Of a DNA stretch of 64,000 bases, positions 60,001 through 64,000 are shown in pieces. The stretch lies in contig CM055319.2 of assembly GCA_029255685.2 (NCBI GenBank), forward strand, positions 10,030,747-10,094,746. The letters run 5' to 3'. The position numbers and the translations under genes are program-made. Every line of letters starts with the position of its first letter. The first letter of the stretch is position 1. This DNA is from Silene conica (lineage: Eukaryota; Streptophyta; Magnoliopsida; Caryophyllales; Caryophyllaceae). The notes under the pieces are model-generated. The model was not told where the DNA came from, made no database searches, and saw only the letters and a program-made list of their open reading frames with translations.

Positions 60001-60492
60001 AATGGGCGTGACCGGGGTTATAAAGCTGTCTTATTCAAGATTCAATGGAGAGATAATTTTGTAGCTGGAACGAGAGTCCATGATCGCTACAAGCTTGTAG
60101 AAGTGAATCACACTCGAACCTACTCTAAATATGATCCATTTATACTTGCACAACAAGCTCATCAAGTTTATTATGCATCTTCGCCTAGCACAAGTAAAGA
60201 TAGACAACAAAAGAATTGGTGTGCGGTAATTAAAACAAAGGCGCGATCAGAAGTCGACACATCCTTTTTCCAAGAAGAAGTTGTATTAGAGTCAATTCTG
60301 TCCCCAATTGATCATGAAGTCATTTATGGAAATGAGATAGAAGCGGAAGAGGAGTTAGAAGAGGATGAAAGGGAGGGGCAAGATCAGTTACAAGATAATA
60401 ATGATGAAAAGTTAGAAGAGGAGGAAGAAGATGATGACGAGGAGGAGGAGGTGGAAGAAGAAGAGGATGACGACGACGATGATGATGAGTAA
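57087..60492 (+). pseudogene. CACTA tnp2-type transposase, several lesions
   Basis: Order of domains follows plant tnp2 transposases. A Transpos_assoc start (WMYEERV, CPCTKCKN) is followed by the tnp2 core (CPGGCMLFWKDD, GLCTDGFDAFGQFGKSYSCW, NLPPWLCSKRQF). Next comes DUF4218 (LLPVALKNLLPTTFWNAVTE), then DUF4216 (YYGILEDIFELCYN, GTRVHDRYKLVEVN), and an acidic Glu/Asp tail. Lesions: TAA at 57201-57203; frameshift near 57712; TAA at 58436-58438; TGA in the C-H-R motif near 58525; one-base loss in a T run near 59277; frame change near 59905. Some boundaries could be introns, but the in-frame stops sit in conserved words. It is not functional as written. Confidence 0.9.
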
Positions 60493-60614
60493 AAGTAGTA
60501 GGAGGTTAACATCTTATAAATTTGTTTAAGTTCTGTTTTTTAATATTTTACAAACATTTATTCTGTTATATATATATATATGTGTGAACATTTTTCCTAC
60601 AATTATAGGTTCAC

Positions 60615-62165
60615 ATGGCTCGTGGAGGAGGCAGACAACGGGGCGGTTATAGTGGTAGTGGGGGCAGTAGCGAGGCCCGATCACAGGAGGAAGAGGAGGT
60701 CAATGTATCGAGTGACGAGGAGGAGGAATCCTATGTACCCCGCCATGCTGACGGCAGGATCATCACTGATCCGACAGGTCTTTGGTAATTTTTTATTCAC
60801 TGTTTATTTGTTTATTTTTTTTATTCAACCTAGTCTAATTAACATTCATGTTTGGTTTCAGGTTTAAACATCAAACGACGATTCGTGGCGTCACCAATAG
60901 CATTCAAGAGAACATGATTCATGGCGTCACTTGTTGGACGAAATCTAGTCCCGAGGACAAGGAGATGTGGTTCAACGCCTTTCGGGTAAGTATTTAAGTA
61001 TTTACTTTAATTATTTATTTTAAGAATTTCATGGTTGATTTGTTTCTCTAACCCTTATTTTTTTGTAGCGTGCCTTCTATTGGTCAAATGACGTTGAGCG
61101 ACTGGCTTGGGATAGATTTAATGATGTTGGTAAGAGGAGGCTAAAGGACATTATGTATAAGGTGTCGAGGAAAAAGAATGCGCCATCGTTCATGAAAGGT
61201 AATAATTTATTAATAATCGTATTAAGATAAAAACTTTAACATTTTTTTAATTTATATTCACTATAATTACAGAGAAAGACCTGAGTTCAAGCAAGCGTCG
61301 GCCCGAAACAAGATGAACAAGAGGGGTGGAGATGATCCCGACGCGGAAGTTGGGCCTACTCATTATGGTGGGTCTCAGTCATTCCATGATCGGGCATTGA
61401 TAGGTGTAAGTATTTACTCTTGTAATTTATTACTTTTATCTTCTCATATTATTTAGCTTTAAATTTTAATTAACTGACTAACACTTCATGAAATTATTAT
61501 TTTTTTTATAGGCAAAGAAAAATAAGGGCAAGCTACATTCGGTTGTAGATCTCTTCCTTGAGACACATGCCAAGAAGGGAAAGAAAGGGTTCGTCTTTGC
61601 AAACTCAAAAGATCGCGAATTATATGTAAGTGTTATTGTATATTTAATTTTTTAATATTTCTAGTATTGTTTAAAGTATTTAAAAAATGATTTATGATCA
61701 ATTAAGCTAAATATCCAAGATGATGTATTTATATGTAAGTGTTATTGTATATATTATTAATAATGTTCATTTTTTTGTAGTAAAATTTCTTGACCGAAAG
61801 AAGAACCCTGACATTTCCGACAATCAACTTTGGTATGAACTTGTAGATGGTTTTCAGAAAGGAGAAGTCTACGGGGCCGGTTCAACGAAAGAGCTTTTTA
61901 TGACCCACCGACAAGAAGAGGGTCCTCCTCCCAGCACCATACATATGTTCCTGGCTTGGTAAGTCATCTACAATTTCAACTAGCTGAGAAGGATAGAAGG
62001 GACGCTGAAAGGGATGAAGAAATGAGAAGGATGAAAGAAGAAATGGACAAGATGTCTTCTTATTTTGCAAATTACAACAATGGTTGGCGCCCACAGGGTA
62101 GGGATCCAAGAGATCCGGATTATGGAGGTGACAGTGGGGCGGGAGCATATTTCCCGGTGTCTTAG
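60615..62165 (+). pseudogene. CACTA second gene (Ptta/En-Spm family, TnpA-like)
   Basis: Exons 60615-60784, 60862-60985, 61069-61198, 61275-61405 and 61512-61625 join in frame from MARGGGRQRGG. They carry the family words ITDPTGLW, WSNDVERLAWDRFNDV, GGSQSFHD.AL and KDRELY. The next exon (about 61781-62165) has NPDISDNQLWYELVDGFQKG.VYG and a coiled-coil tail (EKDRRDAERDEEMRRMKEEM). It does not join in frame: a base is missing at its acceptor, and a second frameshift lies near 61945. The intron before it contains a copied piece of the neighbouring gene. Family knowledge: TnpA-like proteins bind the sub-terminal repeats. Confidence 0.85.
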
Positions 62166-62359
62166 TTAGTGTATCTTCTTGTTTTTAGTGTTGGATGCGT
62201 CGGATAATTTTTATTTTCATTGGACAAGCACTCGAATTTGGTACTTTGTAATCCGAATCAGTTGGGTTGTGCGCTGCTGTTGTTGGTTTTGCTTGCAGGT
62301 TTATAAGTAATAGCTAGGGATTTGGCTAGGACAAAACAAGTTTTTACAGCCAAAAACAT

Positions 62360-62715
62360 GTAAAATTAGCGACCGAAAATGTAAATTTGGCGACCATTTT
62401 TGGTCGCTAACCTTCTGTTTCTTTTTTTTCAATGGCGACCATGTAGCGACTGAACTTTGTCGCTAAATTAGCGACTGTTAACAGTAGCTAAATTAGCGAC
62501 CAACAGCAGTCGCTAATTTAGCTACCAAAGTCAGTCGCTAATTTAGCGACCAACATTGGTCGCCCGTCTTTTTTTTTTTCAGTCGCTAAATTTATCTACC
62601 AAGATCGGTCGCTAAAAGCGACCAAGCCTAGCGACCAAGTGCGGGCGACTGGACTTGGTCGCTAAAATAAGAAGAGCGACTTAAATCGGTCGCCATTTTC
62701 AGTCGCAAAGTTCAG
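62360..62715. repeat. CACTA right sub-terminal repeats
   Basis: A dense cluster of AGCGACC, GGTCGCTAA and AGTCGCTAA in both orientations, matching the left cluster at 55655-55920. Confidence 0.9.
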
Positions 62716-62804
62716 TATTTGTTGTAGTGTATAATAACTTCCACCCACCACTTAGTAACAAGGCATTGTGCTTTTGGGCTTAAGTGAGGAATACTACAAG
62801 AATA

Positions 62805-63185
62805 CATAAAACAGGCGACGGAAATTGGCGACTGAAGACAGTCGCCAAATGTAATTTGGCGACTGTCTTCAGTCGCCAAAGTTCTGTCGCAAGCCCTAGT
62901 CGCCCAAAAAAAATTGGCGACTGTTGTCAGTCGCCAAATTTGGCGACTGAAGATGTAGTCGCTATAGGAAGGAAAATGGCGACTGAAGGTGCAGTAGCCA
63001 AATTGGCGACTGAAAGGGCAGGCAGTCGCCAATTTGGCGACTGAAGCAAAGGGGAGTCGCCAATTTGGCGACTGTAGGGCAGTCGCCAAATTGGTTTTTA
63101 CAGTCGCCAATGTGTTTTTTTTCCAGTAGCTTTTCCAGTTTTGGCGATTGATTGCAGTCGCCAAAACCCCCATTTCAGTCGCCGA
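62805..63185. repeat. Sub-terminal repeats of the second CACTA
   Basis: Many copies of TTGGCGACTG and CAGTCGCCAA in both orientations. They read through as spurious open frames on both strands (62784-63044 and 62712-63173). Confidence 0.9.
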
Positions 63186-63462
63186 ATTGGCTGGAACTTT
63201 TCATGTCATATTCGTTTTTGATCTAGCCAAATCTCGTATTTATTCATCCTAATATCCAATGAAAACCTGCAAACAGAAAATTGCAACCCATTTGCGCGAA
63301 CCGCAACTTTTGTAACACGAAATTCTCATTTATTAAAAAATGAGAACATTATCCAACTACAAGCTAAACTAACTACATTATCCAAGTTCATTATCCAACC
63401 TTAAGCTAAACCAACTACATTATCCAAGTTCAAGCTAAACTAACTAATACTTATCCAACAAC

Positions 63463-64000
63463 CTAAGTTGCAAATCCCATGCCGGCTCCACTACCACCGC
63501 CCTTACCATGCGGATCGTTGGGGTCATACCGATATTGTGGACCGGGGTTGCATTGTGTGAAGAAGTTCTCCATGGCCTCCATGCGCTCCTTCATCAACCG
63601 AAACTGTTCATCTCTTTCAGCATTCACTCTTCTTTCTTGAGCGAGTTGAGTCTGTAGTTGACTCACAATAGCCGGCTCATATGTTTGGCGAGGCTCATAT
63701 GAGGATCTTCTGGCCGGTTCTTTGAAGAAGACACCATGGGCCTTTCCGGTGCCATACACATTACCCTTCTTATATCCCTTGACCAAATTAAACCAAATCT
63801 CATTATCTGGTACTTCGGGATGTTCTTCTTTTTCAGCCTCGAATGCTTCCTACATTAGTTTACAAAAAATTACCATCATTAGTTAACATTAATTTCATTA
63901 GGTTACAATTCAAAAGTATCATTCTTAAGTAAAAAATCTTACATATAAAGCTTTGTCTTTTGGCTTAATCCAAATTCTCTCATTCTTAGCGTTCACCCTT
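63463..64000 (-). CDS. Ptta/En-Spm family gene of the second CACTA, partial
   Basis: Two exons are visible on the minus strand: 63943 onwards (cut by the window edge; KNERIWIKPKDKALY) and 63463-63849, joined in phase 0. The last exon has EVPDNEIWFNLVKGYKKGNV, a coiled-coil part (LQTQLAQERRVNAERDEQFR) and ends GGGSGAGMGFAT. It parallels the tail of the gene at 60615-62165, but here no lesion is visible. The protein probably binds sub-terminal repeats during transposition. The N-terminal part lies outside the window. Confidence 0.8.

Larger units (their letters stand above)
55641..62729 (+). mobile_element. CACTA (En/Spm) element with decayed genes
   Basis: Length is 7089 bp. The left end is CACTACAAGAAATACG and the right end is the inverse of CACTACAACAAATACTG, flanked by TAT on both sides (55638-55640 and 62730-62732), the 3-bp duplication of CACTA elements. 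Both sub-terminal regions (about 55655-55920 and 62360-62715) are packed with direct and inverted TTAGCGACC/GGTCGCTAA motifs. Inside are a tnp2-type transposase gene and a Ptta/En-Spm type gene in the same orientation, both broken. The ends look usable by a transposase supplied from elsewhere. Confidence 0.95.
62792..64000 (-). mobile_element. Second CACTA element, partial
   Basis: It begins TACTACAAGAATACATAAAA (first base changed from the usual C) only 59 bases after the target duplication of the first CACTA. Sub-terminal GGCGACTG/CAGTCGCC repeats fill 62805-63185, related to but distinct from the first element's repeats. A Ptta-type gene runs on the minus strand, so this is the 3' end of the element. 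The other end lies beyond the window. Confidence 0.85.

Noticed and set aside
60580-60867. 95-aa plus-strand frame starting at 60580
   Set aside because: It overlaps exon 1 of the Ptta-type gene in another frame; the frame from 60615 has family words and matching splice phases.
62712-63173. 153-aa minus-strand and 86-aa plus-strand frames rich in Ala, Thr and Arg
   Set aside because: Both are readings through the GGCGACTG/CAGTCGCC sub-terminal repeats of the second CACTA element.

Overview
This is a stretch of nuclear DNA from a flowering plant, most likely a eudicot. Four multi-exon or organelle-targeted plant genes lie in very AT-rich DNA packed with plant-type transposons: Copia, LINE, CACTA, PIF/Harbinger, Stowaway, hAT, Mutator-like and Helitron. 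I cannot name the species from sequence alone. No rRNA, tRNA, CRISPR array or prokaryotic operon was seen by eye.

Genes lie between about 8.7 and 26.4 kb. An mTERF-family organelle protein gene (+, 8756-9883) carries one in-frame TGA. A three-exon TPD1-like gene for a secreted cysteine-rich ligand (+, 13497-14279) is intact. A 12-exon ADA2-type transcriptional adaptor gene (-, 14583-18729; 491 aa) has every splice phase agreeing. A five-exon coiled-coil protein gene (-, 21787-24089; 350 aa) belongs to no family I can name. A three-exon gene for a small secreted X8/CBM43 protein (-, 25861-26379; 119 aa) follows. A broken TPR-protein fragment lies at about 28.8-29.5 kb. These genes have unrelated jobs and do not form a pathway: organelle gene expression, anther or tapetum-type signalling, SAGA histone acetylation, and cell-wall callose binding.

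The rest is transposon country. 0-8 kb: Helitron-like ends, two nested Tourist-like MITEs, and a Mutator-like MITE with a perfect 9-bp target duplication. 27-34 kb: a hAT MITE with an 8-bp duplication and PIF/Harbinger-type elements with TAA/TTA duplications, filled with arrays built from the pentamer TTCAG. One of these still holds a dead transposase fragment. 35-54 kb: Helitron-like elements, Stowaway and Mutator-like MITEs, two 5'-truncated LINE copies with poly-A tails and long target duplications, and a young Copia element (41864-46492). The Copia's two LTRs differ at one base in 199, and it sits inside a MITE. 55.6-62.7 kb: a complete-ended CACTA element with both of its transposase genes decayed. 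A second CACTA element begins about 60 bp further on and runs out of the window.

I found no convincing new biological system. The strongest items for a second look are the single-stop mTERF gene, the pentamer-array Harbinger elements, the very young Copia element, the four-copy Mutator-like MITE family, and the repeated Helitron-type hairpin ends.
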